From Paracoccaceae bacterium (GTDB lineage Bacteria; Pseudomonadota; Alphaproteobacteria; Rhodobacterales; Rhodobacteraceae), in contig JAFIEO010000067.1 in assembly GCA_020832445.1 (NCBI GenBank), forward strand, positions 1 to 64,000: 64,000 bases of DNA. Reading direction: 5' to 3'. The stretch's first letter is position 1. Each line of letters begins with the position of its first letter. A model generated the notes under the pieces. The model searched no databases, had not been told where the DNA came from, and worked only from the letters and a program-made list of their open reading frames with translations. Both the position numbers and the translations under genes were made by a program. This document shows positions 26,424 through 35,760 of the stretch, one piece after another.

Positions 26424-27509
26424 ATGACACATTCAATTTCGATCAAGGATCTGACACTTTCCTTCGGGGCAGTCACGGTTCTGGAAGACCTGAACCTAGA
26501 TGTGGGGCAGGGGGAGTTTCTGGTGCTGCTGGGGTCGTCCGGGTGCGGAAAATCGACGTTGCTGAACTGCATCGCGGGGTTGCTGGACATCACAGATGGT
26601 GAAATTCACATTCAGGGCAAGAATGTCACATGGGAAGAACCGTCCAAGCGCGGCATCGGCATGGTGTTCCAAAGCTATGCGCTGTATCCGCAAATGACGG
26701 TCGAGGGGAATCTGGCCTTCGGGTTGAAAAACGCCCGTGTTCCCAAGGCCGAGATTGCAACCCGTATTGCCCGCGCGGCGGACGTGTTGCAGATCGAACC
26801 GCTGCTGAAACGAAAACCAGCCGCATTGTCGGGCGGTCAGCGCCAGCGGGTTGCCATCGGGCGCGCATTGGTGCGCGATGTGGATGTGTTCCTGTTTGAC
26901 GAACCGCTGTCCAATCTGGACGCCAAGCTGCGGGCCAATCTGCGGGTTGAAATCAAGCGTCTGCACCACACGCTGAAAAACACCATGATCTATGTGACCC
27001 ATGATCAGGTCGAGGCCATGACACTGGCCGACCGCATTGCCATCATGCGCGACGGGCAGATCATGCAGCTTGCCCCGCCTGCGGAAATCTACAACCGCCC
27101 CGTGAACAAATATGTCGCAGGATTTATCGGGTCACCTGCAATGAACCTTATTCCCGGCCAGCTGGATGCTGCGGACCAGCAGTTTGACACAGGGCTTGGA
27201 ATGTCGATTTCGGTTCAGGGGTATGAATTTACGTCCGCCCCCATTACCGGCCCTGTCTGGCTGGGGTTGCGCCCTGAACATGTGCTTTCCGGCCAGATGG
27301 CGCAAACCCAGCCGGTGCAACTGGATGCCTATGTCGACATGGTCGAACCCATGGGGTCGGATACGCAAGTCTGGGCCAAGATCGGCAAACAGGAATTGCG
27401 GTTCCGCATGGACGGGCAGGCAGAAGTGGCCATTGGCGACACGGTGCCAATCGGGTTCGATCCCGCGCGCCTGTCGCTGTTTGACAAGAAAAGCGAAGCG
27501 CGCCTGTAG
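26424..27509 (+). CDS. CUT1 ABC transporter ATP-binding protein (MalK/UgpC type)
   Basis: This 361-residue ATPase has Walker A GSSGCGKST, Q-loop VFQSYALYPQMTVEGN, signature LSGGQRQRVAIGRAL, Walker B VFLFDEPLSNLDAKLR and H-loop YVTHDQVEAMTLA. The C-terminal about 120 residues form the OB-fold TOBE domain common to MalK-like proteins, with GLRPEHVL. It energises the two permeases above. It completes the importer, and the catabolic genes follow after 35 bases on the same strand. Confidence 0.95.
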   Translation: MTHSISIKDLTLSFGAVTVLEDLNLDVGQGEFLVLLGSSGCGKSTLLNCIAGLLDITDGEIHIQGKNVTWEEPSKRGIGMVFQSYALYPQMTVEGNLAFGLKNARVPKAEIATRIARAADVLQIEPLLKRKPAALSGGQRQRVAIGRALVRDVDVFLFDEPLSNLDAKLRANLRVEIKRLHHTLKNTMIYVTHDQVEAMTLADRIAIMRDGQIMQLAPPAEIYNRPVNKYVAGFIGSPAMNLIPGQLDAADQQFDTGLGMSISVQGYEFTSAPITGPVWLGLRPEHVLSGQMAQTQPVQLDAYVDMVEPMGSDTQVWAKIGKQELRFRMDGQAEVAIGDTVPIGFDPARLSLFDKKSEARL

Positions 27510-27544
27510 CGTTTCAACACGAACTCCAAGAAGGAAAACACACC

Positions 27545-28294
27545 ATGGATGTTTCATTCCAGCTTTATTCTGCGCGCAATTTCACCCCATGGGACAAGGT
27601 TCTGGACCAGCTGGCCGAACTTGGCTACACGCAGGTCGAAGGGTTTGGTGGCGTTTATGAGGACGCGGCCGCATTCCGTGCGGCGCTTGATACGCGCGGG
27701 CTGACCATGCCATCGGGGCATTTCTTCCCGCTTGCCAATTTTGAATCGGATTTCGACAAAACCATCGCCAATGCCAAAGCGCTTGGCATTGGCCAGCTTT
27801 ACTGCCCCGCCCCTGATGATGTCTACCGCGACGGGGCAGATGCGCAGGCATGGCGCGATCTGGCCGCACGGCTGGAAGTCGCAGCCAAGCGTGTGCAGGA
27901 TGCGGGCCTGCGCTTTGGCTGGCATAACCACCATTGGGAATTCATGCCGCTGACCGGCGGTGAAATTCCCATGGCGCTGCTGCTGGAAGGGGCACCATCC
28001 ATGGAATGGGAAGCTGACATTGCGTGGATCGTGCGCGGCGGGGGTGACCCACTGGCGTGGATTGCGCAGCACGGGTCGCGCATTACTGCCGCCCATGTCA
28101 AGGACATCGCCCCTGAAGGGCAATGCGCGGACGAAGACGGCTGGGCCGATGTGGGACACGGCACCATGGACTGGCCTGCCATCATGGCCGCATTGCGCAG
28201 CAACGGTGTCAGCCTGTTCGTGATGGAACATGACAACCCCAATGATCTGGCCCGTTTCGCGCGCCGTTCAATCACCAATTACCGCCAATTCTAA
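27545..28294 (+). CDS. Sugar (3-keto sugar?) epimerase/isomerase, xylose-isomerase-like TIM barrel, copy 1
   Basis: This 249-residue protein belongs to the sugar phosphate isomerase/epimerase (AP endonuclease 2-like) TIM barrels. It opens with VSFQLYSARNFTPWDKVLDQLAELGYTQVEGFG. Metal-binding and catalytic positions are visible in GWHNHHWEF, MEWEADIAW, AAHVKDIA and FVMEHDN. Family members include YcjR, which epimerises 3-keto-glucosides made by the Gfo/Idh enzyme YcjS. The immediately following gene is a Gfo/Idh protein, so a two-step oxidation/epimerisation is plausible. Substrate unknown. No signal peptide, so it is cytoplasmic. Confidence 0.8.
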   Translation: MDVSFQLYSARNFTPWDKVLDQLAELGYTQVEGFGGVYEDAAAFRAALDTRGLTMPSGHFFPLANFESDFDKTIANAKALGIGQLYCPAPDDVYRDGADAQAWRDLAARLEVAAKRVQDAGLRFGWHNHHWEFMPLTGGEIPMALLLEGAPSMEWEADIAWIVRGGGDPLAWIAQHGSRITAAHVKDIAPEGQCADEDGWADVGHGTMDWPAIMAALRSNGVSLFVMEHDNPNDLARFARRSITNYRQF

Positions 28295-28304
28295 GGGGCA
28301 CAGC

Positions 28305-29426
28305 ATGACTAAAACACTGGGTATCGGCGTTCTTGGCTGCGGCAACATCTCGGCCGCATATATGCGCCTTGCACCGCTGTTTCGCGGCATTGAAATGCGG
28401 GCTTGCGCCGATCTGAATGCAGATGCGGCCAAGGCGCGCGCCGCGGAATTCGGCCTGCGTGCTGAAACCGTTGACGGGCTTTTAGGCGCAGATGACATTG
28501 ACATCATCGTCAACCTGACCGTGCCAGCCGCGCATTTCGATGTGTCCATGCAAATTCTGGACGCGGGCAAACATGTCTATTCCGAAAAGCCGTTTGTGCT
28601 GTCGCTGGAAGAAGGGCAGAAACTGGCCGCAAAAGCCGCCGAAAAGGGCCTGCGCGTAGGGTCCGCGCCCGACACGTTCATGGGCGGCGCGCATCAGCTT
28701 GCGCGTCATCTGGTGGATTCCGGGCGCGTGGGCAAGGTCAGTTCCGGCACCTGTTTTGTCCAAAGCCCGGGCATGGAAATGTGGCACCCCAATCCGGACT
28801 TCTTCTTCAAGCCCGGTGGCGGGCCGATCCTTGATCTGGGGCCATACTACATTTCCAACCTTGTGCAGCTTCTGGGGCCGGTCAAGCGTGTGACAGCCAT
28901 GAGCATGAGCGCGCAATCCGAACGCACGATCACATCCCAACCCCGCCATGGCGACAAGATCACCGTGGAAACGCCCACCACCATCCACGCAATCTTGCAG
29001 TTCCAGTCGGGCGCGCAGGTGACCTATTGCGCCAGTTGGGACGTGTGGCAGCATGGGCATGCGCCGATGGAACTTTATGGCGCGGATGGCACACTGCATG
29101 TGCCCGACCCCAATTTCTTCGGGGGGGAAGTGCGCATGACATCCAAGGCCGCGTTCACATCGGCAGGGGTGGCATGGGATCACCCGTTCGGGCGCGCGAA
29201 TGACGGCACAAACGCCAATTACCGCGCGGCGGGGCTGGCCGATATGGCGTTGGCCATTGTGGACGGGCGCGCGCATCGGTGTTCGCTGGAATTTGCGTTG
29301 CATGTGGTGGATGTGATGACCGCAATCCTGAACGCGGCTGAAGGGGGGCAGGTTCTGGACATCACCACCACCTGCGACCGCCCTGACGCCCTGTCGCCCG
29401 AAGGTGCGCAGGCGTTGCTGGCATGA
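28305..29426 (+). CDS. Gfo/Idh/MocA oxidoreductase, copy 1
   Basis: This 373-residue NAD(P)-dependent sugar dehydrogenase has the Rossmann motif IGVLGCGNISAAY (residues 6-18), the EKPF motif (HVYSEKPFVLSLEEG) and substrate-domain segments GGGPILDLGPYYISNLVQLLGPV and YCASWDVWQHGHAPMELYGADGTL. The His-containing GPYY segment corresponds to the active site. It starts ten bases after the TIM-barrel gene. It could oxidise a sugar or glycoside at C3 (as in YcjS or ThuB-like enzymes) or act as the missing D-xylose 1-dehydrogenase; sequence alone does not decide. It overlaps the next gene by four bases. Confidence 0.85.
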   Translation: MTKTLGIGVLGCGNISAAYMRLAPLFRGIEMRACADLNADAAKARAAEFGLRAETVDGLLGADDIDIIVNLTVPAAHFDVSMQILDAGKHVYSEKPFVLSLEEGQKLAAKAAEKGLRVGSAPDTFMGGAHQLARHLVDSGRVGKVSSGTCFVQSPGMEMWHPNPDFFFKPGGGPILDLGPYYISNLVQLLGPVKRVTAMSMSAQSERTITSQPRHGDKITVETPTTIHAILQFQSGAQVTYCASWDVWQHGHAPMELYGADGTLHVPDPNFFGGEVRMTSKAAFTSAGVAWDHPFGRANDGTNANYRAAGLADMALAIVDGRAHRCSLEFALHVVDVMTAILNAAEGGQVLDITTTCDRPDALSPEGAQALLA

Positions 29427-30472
29427 GTGTGTATTGCGCAGCAGACGACCGCTACGCGCGGATGCAATACCGCCGTTGCGGCGCATCGGGGTTGATGCTG
29501 CCTGCAATCTCACTGGGTCTGTGGCACAATTTCGGCGATGACACCCCGCATGAAGTCAAACGCAGCATTTGCCAGACTGCGTTTGACCATGGCATCACGC
29601 ATTTTGATCTGGCCAATAATTATGGCCCGCGTCCAGGTGCTGCGGAATCCGCGTTCGGGGAAATCCTGCGCAGTGATTTCGCGCCATACCGCGACGAGAT
29701 GGTGATTTCCACCAAGGCAGGCTACCGCATGTGGCCGGGGCCATATGGTGAATGGGGCAGCCGCAAATATCTGGTGTCATCTTGTGATGCGTCCCTGAAA
29801 CGGATGGGCTTGGATTATGTGGATATTTTCTATTCACACCGGTTCGACCCCGACACGCCGCTGGAAGAAACCATGGGCGCGCTGGACTATATCGTGCGGT
29901 CAGGCCGCGCGCTATATGCGGGGATATCCAGCTATAATTCCGAACGCACCCGTCAGGCGGTGGCCATTCTGAAGGATCTGGGCACGCCTTGCGTCATCCA
30001 CCAGCCAAGCTACAACATGATCAACCGCTGGGTGGAACGCGACGGGCTGAAGGACACTTTGCACGAACTGGGCGTTGGCTCCATCGCGTTCACGCCATTG
30101 GCGCAAGGGATGCTGACCACGAAATACCTGAACGGCATTCCCGACGGCAGCCGCGCCAGCCAGGGCAAATCGCTGGCCACCGGCATGATCAGCGAGCGCG
30201 CGATTGAAAATATCCGCAAGCTGAATGACATTGCATCCGCGCGCGGGCAGACACTGGCACAAATGGCCATTGCATGGGTGCTACGCGGCGGCGGGATTAC
30301 CACAGCGCTGATCGGGGCCTCTAGCCCCTCGCAAGTGATTGATTGCGCAGGCGCAGTGGACAATCTGGATTTTACCGATGCGGAACTGGCGCAGATTGAT
30401 CGCTGGGCCGATGAGGAAAACATCAACCTTTGGGCGCAATCATCAGAATTGGACAAGGACGCAACCCCATGA
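29423..30472 (+). CDS. Aldo/keto reductase (YghZ-like, AKR14 group)
   Basis: This 349-residue NADPH-dependent reductase resembles YghZ (L-glyceraldehyde 3-phosphate reductase) and potassium-channel beta subunits. MQYRRCGASGLMLPAISLGLWHNFGDD is characteristic. The catalytic tetrad is readable: Asp in HFDLANNYGP, Tyr in the same loop, Lys in VISTKAGYRMWPGP and His in DIFYSHRFDP. The cofactor-binding end is LIGASSPSQVIDCAGA. In this operon it may reduce a keto- or aldehyde sugar from the neighbouring dehydrogenases. It overlaps both neighbours by four bases. Confidence 0.87.
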   Translation: MSVYCAADDRYARMQYRRCGASGLMLPAISLGLWHNFGDDTPHEVKRSICQTAFDHGITHFDLANNYGPRPGAAESAFGEILRSDFAPYRDEMVISTKAGYRMWPGPYGEWGSRKYLVSSCDASLKRMGLDYVDIFYSHRFDPDTPLEETMGALDYIVRSGRALYAGISSYNSERTRQAVAILKDLGTPCVIHQPSYNMINRWVERDGLKDTLHELGVGSIAFTPLAQGMLTTKYLNGIPDGSRASQGKSLATGMISERAIENIRKLNDIASARGQTLAQMAIAWVLRGGGITTALIGASSPSQVIDCAGAVDNLDFTDAELAQIDRWADEENINLWAQSSELDKDATP

Positions 30473-32070
30473 TCCGCAACCCCATTCTGCCCGGTTTCAA
30501 CCCCGACCCGTCGATTTGCCGCGTGGGCGACGACTATTTCATCGCTACATCGACCTTTGAATGGTTCCCCGGCGTGCAAATCCACCACTCCACCGATCTG
30601 GTGAACTGGGATCTGGCATGCAGGCCATTGACGCGCGCCAGCCAGCTGGACATGCGCGGCAACCCGGACAGTTGCGGTGTCTGGGCGCCGTGCCTGTCCT
30701 ATGCCGACGGGCTATTCTGGCTGGTCTACACGGATGTCAAACGGCTGGATGGCAATTTCAAGGACGCGCATAACTACATCGTCACCGCGCCAGCGATTGA
30801 AGGGCCGTGGTCGGACCCGATTTATGTGAATTCATCAGGGTTTGACCCGTCGCTGTTTCATGATGATGACGGGCGCAAGTGGTTTGTGAACATGCAATGG
30901 AACCATCGCGGCCGGTCTGTGGGTGGACAGCCCCAAAGCCCCGCCTTTGACGGGATTTTGTTGCAGGAATGGCACCCCGAACGCGGGCTGACAGGTCCGG
31001 TGCGCAATATCTTTCCGGGCAGTCCACTGGGGTTGGTCGAAGGGCCGCATCTGTTCAGGCGGGGGGGCTATTATTACCTGACCACCGCCGAAGGGGGCAC
31101 GGGCTATGGCCATGCGGTCACCATGGCGCGGGCGCGCCAGATTGATGGTCCGTATGAGTTGCACCCCGACACGCATCTGATCACATCCAAGGACCACCCC
31201 GACGCGCCCTTGCAACGCGCAGGCCACGGCCAGATCGTGGAAACCCCGCAAGGCGACGTGTATCATACGCATTTATGTTCGCGCCCGCTGCCGGGACGGT
31301 TTTCACCATTGGGGCGCGAAACCGCGATACAGAAATGTGTCTGGGCCGATGATGGCTGGCTGTATCTGGCGCAGGGTGGGCCGGTGCCCGCGCGGGACGT
31401 GCCCGCCCCTGTCGATGTGGCCCCAAGGCCCGCGACCGCAATACGCCGCATATTCGACGGGCCGGACCTGCCGCCGGAATTCCAGTGGTTACGCAGCCCG
31501 CAACCTGAACGCCTGTTTACCCTGACAGGCGACGCGCTGTGCCTGCATGCGCGCGAAAGCATAGGCAGCTGGTTTGAACAGGCACTTGTCGCGCGCAGGC
31601 AGGAACATCTGCAATACCGCGCGGAAACCGCGCTGGCCGAATTTGCGCCCGACACCTACCAACAGGCGGCGGGGCTGGTGACGTATTACAACCGCACCAA
31701 GTTCCATTTCGCTGCCGTCACATGGGACGAAAAACTGGGCCGGTGCCTGACACTCATGTCCTGCGCCGGTGACTGGCCCGATGGCGCGCTGCACTGGCCG
31801 TGCGATCCGGTGGCACTGGACGCCGGCCCTGTATGGCTGGCGGTCAAGGTCAGCCGTGCGGTGCAGCAATTCTACTGGCATCAGGGCGGCGACTGGGTGG
31901 CCCTTGGGCCTGCGCTGGATGCATCCGTCATTTCTGACGAAGGCGGGCGGGGCGAGCATGGCTCTTTCACCGGTGCGTTCGTGGGCATGGCGGCCTTTGA
32001 CATTACCGGACGCGCGCTGCCTGCGCATTTCCGCAGTTTCGACTACACTCCCGAACCTGGGCAAGCCTGA
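30469..32070 (+). CDS. xynB: Glycoside hydrolase family 43 beta-xylosidase / alpha-L-arabinofuranosidase
   Basis: It releases terminal xylose (or arabinofuranose) from short oligosaccharides. The 533-residue protein has no signal peptide, so it acts on imported substrates in the cytoplasm. The five-blade propeller carries the three GH43 acidic residues: base Asp13 (NPDPSICRVGDDYF), Asp126 (SSGFDPSLFHDDDG) and acid Glu191 (GLVEGPHLFRR). The C-terminal about 200 residues form the beta-sandwich found in subfamily 11 enzymes such as the Selenomonas beta-xylosidase. It starts within the stop of the aldo-keto reductase gene (ATGA). It explains why a CUT1 oligosaccharide importer leads the operon. 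Confidence 0.9.
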   Translation: MIRNPILPGFNPDPSICRVGDDYFIATSTFEWFPGVQIHHSTDLVNWDLACRPLTRASQLDMRGNPDSCGVWAPCLSYADGLFWLVYTDVKRLDGNFKDAHNYIVTAPAIEGPWSDPIYVNSSGFDPSLFHDDDGRKWFVNMQWNHRGRSVGGQPQSPAFDGILLQEWHPERGLTGPVRNIFPGSPLGLVEGPHLFRRGGYYYLTTAEGGTGYGHAVTMARARQIDGPYELHPDTHLITSKDHPDAPLQRAGHGQIVETPQGDVYHTHLCSRPLPGRFSPLGRETAIQKCVWADDGWLYLAQGGPVPARDVPAPVDVAPRPATAIRRIFDGPDLPPEFQWLRSPQPERLFTLTGDALCLHARESIGSWFEQALVARRQEHLQYRAETALAEFAPDTYQQAAGLVTYYNRTKFHFAAVTWDEKLGRCLTLMSCAGDWPDGALHWPCDPVALDAGPVWLAVKVSRAVQQFYWHQGGDWVALGPALDASVISDEGGRGEHGSFTGAFVGMAAFDITGRALPAHFRSFDYTPEPGQA

Positions 32071-32110
32071 ATGGCCTGCCCGGAAAAACACCAAACCACG
32101 AGGAAGACCA

Positions 32111-33172
32111 ATGCCCGCAAAAATTAAAGGACCAGCCCTGTTTCTGGCGCAATTCGCAGGCGACGAAGCCCCTTTCAACTCGTTGGAAAACATCACCAAA
32201 TGGGCGGCATCGCTGGGTTACAAAGGCGTGCAGATCCCGACATTCGACCCGCGCCTGTTCGATCTGGACCGCGCCGCAGACAGCAAGGATTACTGCGATG
32301 AAATCGCGGGTATCTGCGCCGCATCGGCGGTGGAAATCACCGAATTGTCCACCCATTTGCAGGGCCAGCTTGTTGCCGTGAACCCTGTCTTTGACACGGC
32401 GTTTGACGGGTTTGCCCCCGCTGCGCTGCATGGCAAACCAGCGGCACGGCAGGAATGGGCCGTGGATCAGGTCAAGAAAGCCGCGCGCGCCAGCCGTCAT
32501 CTGGGGCTGGACACATCGGTCAGTTTTACGGGATCACTGGCGTTTCCGTTCCTGTATCCATGGCCGCAGCGCCCCGCTGGCCTGATTGAAGAGGCGTTTT
32601 CCGAACTGGCCCGCCGCTGGCGTCCGATCCTTGATGTCTATGACGAATACGGCGTTGATATCGGCTATGAAATTCACCCCGGCGAAGATGTCTTTGACGG
32701 GGCGACATGGGAAATGTTTCTGGATGCGCTGGACGGCCACACCCGCGCGCGCATCAATTACGACCCGTCGCATTTCCTGCTGCAACAGATGGATTATCTG
32801 GCCTTTATCGACATCTATCATGACCGTATCTGCGCTTTTCACGTCAAGGATGCAGAATTCAACCCCGACGGGCGACAAGGCGTTTATTCCGGCTATCAGC
32901 CATGGCTGAACCGCGCGGGGCGCTTCCGCAGCCTTGGCGACGGTCAGGTCGATTTTGCTGCGATATTTTCCAAGCTGTCGCAATATGATTACGACAGCTG
33001 GGCCGTGCTGGAATGGGAATGCTGCCTGAAATCCCCCGAACAAGGCGCGGCCGAAGGGGCACCTTTCATCGCGCAACATATCATTGATGTGACCGACAAG
33101 GCGTTTGATGATTTCGCAGGCGCAAAAACCGATATCGCGCAAATTCGCGCAATGCTGGGGATTGATCAATGA
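32111..33172 (+). CDS. Sugar epimerase/isomerase, xylose-isomerase-like TIM barrel, copy 2
   Basis: This 353-residue TIM-barrel protein, longer than copy 1, has metal-site candidates in GYEIHPGEDVFDG, RINYDPSHFLLQQMD, CAFHVKDAEFNPDG and AVLEWECCLKS. The start has GAGGAAGACCA upstream; a long upstream in-frame extension overlapping the GH43 gene is rejected. The four-base overlap with the Gfo/Idh gene behind it mirrors the first TIM/Gfo pair at 27.5-29.4 kb. A role in epimerising a keto-sugar intermediate is inferred from this pairing. Confidence 0.82.
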   Translation: MPAKIKGPALFLAQFAGDEAPFNSLENITKWAASLGYKGVQIPTFDPRLFDLDRAADSKDYCDEIAGICAASAVEITELSTHLQGQLVAVNPVFDTAFDGFAPAALHGKPAARQEWAVDQVKKAARASRHLGLDTSVSFTGSLAFPFLYPWPQRPAGLIEEAFSELARRWRPILDVYDEYGVDIGYEIHPGEDVFDGATWEMFLDALDGHTRARINYDPSHFLLQQMDYLAFIDIYHDRICAFHVKDAEFNPDGRQGVYSGYQPWLNRAGRFRSLGDGQVDFAAIFSKLSQYDYDSWAVLEWECCLKSPEQGAAEGAPFIAQHIIDVTDKAFDDFAGAKTDIAQIRAMLGIDQ

Positions 33173-34311
33173 GTGTACGTTTGAAACTGGGCATGGTAGG
33201 CGGCGGCGAAGGCGCGTTCATAGGCGGCGTTCACCGCATTGCGGCACGCATTGACGGGCAATGGGATCTGGTCGCGGGGGCGCTGTCGTCGGACCCTGCG
33301 CGCGCGCATGCATCAGCCGCAGCGCTTGGGATTGCGCCGGACCGCAGCTATGACAGCTTCGCGCAGATGGCCGCAGCGGAGGCCGCACGCGATGATGGCA
33401 TTGACGCGGTCGCGATTGTCACGCCCAACCATATGCATGTGCCCGCCGCGCTGGCCTTTTTGCGCGCCGGTATCCATGTGATTTGCGACAAGCCACTTGC
33501 GTCCAGACTGGAGGACGCGCTGGAACTGGAACAGGCGCTTGCGCAATCGGGCAAGCTGTTTGTGCTGACGCATAATTATTCTGGCTATCCGCTGATCCGG
33601 CAGGCGCGCGATATGGTGGCGCGGGGCGAACTGGGCCGTTTGCGGCTGGTGCATGTCGAATATGTGCAGGACTGGCTAACTGAGGCGGCAACCGGCAAAC
33701 AGGCCGAATGGCGCACAGACCCTGCACGGTCCGGCGCTGGCGGGGCGATTGGCGATATTGGCACCCATGCATGGCAACTGGCCGAATTTGTCACGGGCCA
33801 GTCCCCCGATGCACTGGCCGCTGATCTGTCCAGTTTTGTGGACGGGCGCGCGGTGGATGACAACGCCCATGTGATGCTGCGCTATGCCAGCGGGGCCAAG
33901 GGCATGCTATGGGCATCGCAAGTGGCGGTCGGCAATGAAAACGGCTTGCGGCTGCGCATCCATGGCGACAAGGGGGGTCTGGACTGGGCGCAGGAAAACC
34001 CCAACCAGATGGCGTTCACCCGCTTTGGCCAGCCGACACAAATCCTGACGCGCGGGGGTGCCGGGGCCAATGATGCGGGCTTAGCCACCACACGCATTCC
34101 CGCAGGCCATCCCGAAGGGTATCTTGAAGGGTTTGCCACCCTTTACCGCGAAGCAGCCGATGCCATCCGCGCCCATGATGCAGGCAGCGCACTTGAGGGC
34201 GGGGTTTTGCCGGGCCTGGCGGACGGGTTGTCAGGCATGCGCTTCATTGATGCCTGCCTGCGGTCGTCAAAGGCGGACGGGGCGTGGATGCGGGTTGTCC
34301 CGCAAGCTTGA
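33169..34311 (+). CDS. Gfo/Idh/MocA oxidoreductase, copy 2
   Basis: This 380-residue protein has the nucleotide-binding motif LGMVGGGEGAFIGGVHRIA and the CDKPLAS motif (HVICDKPLASRLEDA). Active-site segments include THNYSGYPLIRQARDMV, GAIGDIGTHAWQLAEFVTG and GEN-type LLWASQVAVGNENGLRLRIHG. It is only distantly similar to copy 1, so it is not a recent duplication. It is the last gene of the operon, which runs for eleven kilobases from 23.3 kb. Its job is likely oxidation or re-reduction of a glycoside or sugar ring together with the TIM-barrel protein. Confidence 0.87.
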   Translation: MSVRLKLGMVGGGEGAFIGGVHRIAARIDGQWDLVAGALSSDPARAHASAAALGIAPDRSYDSFAQMAAAEAARDDGIDAVAIVTPNHMHVPAALAFLRAGIHVICDKPLASRLEDALELEQALAQSGKLFVLTHNYSGYPLIRQARDMVARGELGRLRLVHVEYVQDWLTEAATGKQAEWRTDPARSGAGGAIGDIGTHAWQLAEFVTGQSPDALAADLSSFVDGRAVDDNAHVMLRYASGAKGMLWASQVAVGNENGLRLRIHGDKGGLDWAQENPNQMAFTRFGQPTQILTRGGAGANDAGLATTRIPAGHPEGYLEGFATLYREAADAIRAHDAGSALEGGVLPGLADGLSGMRFIDACLRSSKADGAWMRVVPQA

Positions 34312-34397
34312 TCGCGGTGCCCCTAGCCGCAAACCCCCTTGCCGCCGCCCCCGTTGATGCGCCATTCTGTGCCGTAGTGACGGGGCAGGGGGGCAGG

Positions 34398-35729
34398 ATG
34401 CGCGGTATCGCTATGGGGCTGGTGGCAGTTGCCGGTTTGGGGTGCGGCAGCGCGCTGGCCGAATTGCCCTTGCCCGCTGCGGTAAGTGATGCCGATTTTG
34501 CCAGCCACCCGCCCGATCTGGTGCGGCTTGGCTGGCATTTGTTTTACGACCCCATCCTGTCGGGGAACCGCGAAGTGGCGTGCGCGACATGCCACCACCC
34601 CGCCTTTGGCACATCTGACGGGGTGTCGCTGGGTCTGGGCGACGGGGGCAAGGGCCTTGGCCCTGCGCGCGTGGCCGATGCGGACAATATGCCAAAACAA
34701 CGCATTCCCAGAAATTCGCCCGCGCTGTGGAATTTGGGCGCCTATGAATTCACCCGCATGTTCCATGATGGCCGCATCGAGGTTGACCCAACCCGCGAAA
34801 CCGGACTGCGCACACCGCTGGAAGGGGACATGATGGCGGGGTTTGCCTCGCTTCTGTCGGCGCAGAACATGTTTCCTGTCCTTAGCCCCGATGAAATGGC
34901 GGGCCATTACAGCGAGAATGAAATTGCACAAGCCGTGCGCCAGGGGCGCATTACCGGCGCAGGGGGCGCATGGGATCTGATTGCGCAGCGGGTGCGTGAC
35001 ATTCCCGACTATGCCGCGCGTTTTATTGCCACAGATGACACGATCACATCGCCCGATGACATTGCATTCACGCATATATCAGATGCCATCGCGGCCTTTG
35101 TCGCGGTCGAATTCCGGTCCGATACCAGTCCGTTTGATGCATATCTGCGCGGTCAGGGCGATCTGGCGGAGGGGGCCGCGCGCGGGATGGGCCTGTTTTA
35201 CGGGCGCGCCACCTGTTCCAGTTGCCATTCCGGCCCGTTCCAGACCGATCACGGGTTTCATGCGCGCGGCGTGCCGCAACTGGGACCGGGCAAGGCCGCG
35301 CGGTTTGAATCGCACCGCCGCGACACAGGGCGCATGCGCGTAACAGGGCGCGATGAAGACGCATTTGCCTTTCGCACGCCGTCCCTGCGCAATGTGGCGC
35401 ATACAGCGCCCTACGGTCATGCGGGGTCGCATGCCACGCTTGAAGGCTTCATCCGCGACCACGCCGACCCTGTGGCGGGCCTTATGCGCTATGACCGCGC
35501 GCAAGTCATCTTGCCGGATCTGGCCGTGGATGACTGGCAGATCATGGACGACCCTGCCGAGCTTGCCGCCATCGCAGATGCCGTGCAAACCCCGCCCATT
35601 GCCCTGAGTGTCCGTGACATTGAAGATATCGTGGCCTTTCTGGACAGTTTAAGCGATGCGCAGGCACTGGCGGGGCGGTTGGGCGTGCCCCCTGATGTGC
35701 CCAGCGGGCTGGTTGTGCCAAACCCGTGA
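34398..35729 (+). CDS. Diheme cytochrome c peroxidase / MauG-family protein
   Basis: This 443-residue exported protein has a signal peptide (residues 1-21, ...GSALA). Two c-type heme sites are present: Cys62-x-x-Cys65-His66 (CATCH) and Cys273-x-x-Cys276-His277 (CSSCH), as in CcpA peroxidases and MauG. Further landmarks are NSPALWNLGAYEFTRMFHDGRIEVDP and FAFRTPSLRNVAHTAPYGHAGSHATLEGF. It acts in the periplasm on hydrogen peroxide or in oxidative protein modification. I start at 34398 behind GGGGGGCAGG; the longer reading overlaps the previous gene and lacks a proper signal. The stop faces the CRTAC1 gene across a repeat element. Confidence 0.88.
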   Translation: MRGIAMGLVAVAGLGCGSALAELPLPAAVSDADFASHPPDLVRLGWHLFYDPILSGNREVACATCHHPAFGTSDGVSLGLGDGGKGLGPARVADADNMPKQRIPRNSPALWNLGAYEFTRMFHDGRIEVDPTRETGLRTPLEGDMMAGFASLLSAQNMFPVLSPDEMAGHYSENEIAQAVRQGRITGAGGAWDLIAQRVRDIPDYAARFIATDDTITSPDDIAFTHISDAIAAFVAVEFRSDTSPFDAYLRGQGDLAEGAARGMGLFYGRATCSSCHSGPFQTDHGFHARGVPQLGPGKAARFESHRRDTGRMRVTGRDEDAFAFRTPSLRNVAHTAPYGHAGSHATLEGFIRDHADPVAGLMRYDRAQVILPDLAVDDWQIMDDPAELAAIADAVQTPPIALSVRDIEDIVAFLDSLSDAQALAGRLGVPPDVPSGLVVPNP

Positions 35730-35760
35730 TGTGTGACGGGCTGACAATCCGTTGGGAAAG

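Noticed and set aside
31769-32110. Long N-terminal extension of the second TIM-barrel gene into the GH43 gene
   Set aside because: The extension is out of frame with a well-conserved GH43 domain; the ATG at 32111 has GAGGAAG before it and a family-typical N-terminus.
34284-34397. Longer start for the diheme cytochrome gene
   Set aside because: It would overlap the Gfo/Idh gene and bury the signal peptide; the Met at 34398 gives a normal signal sequence behind a purine-rich site.
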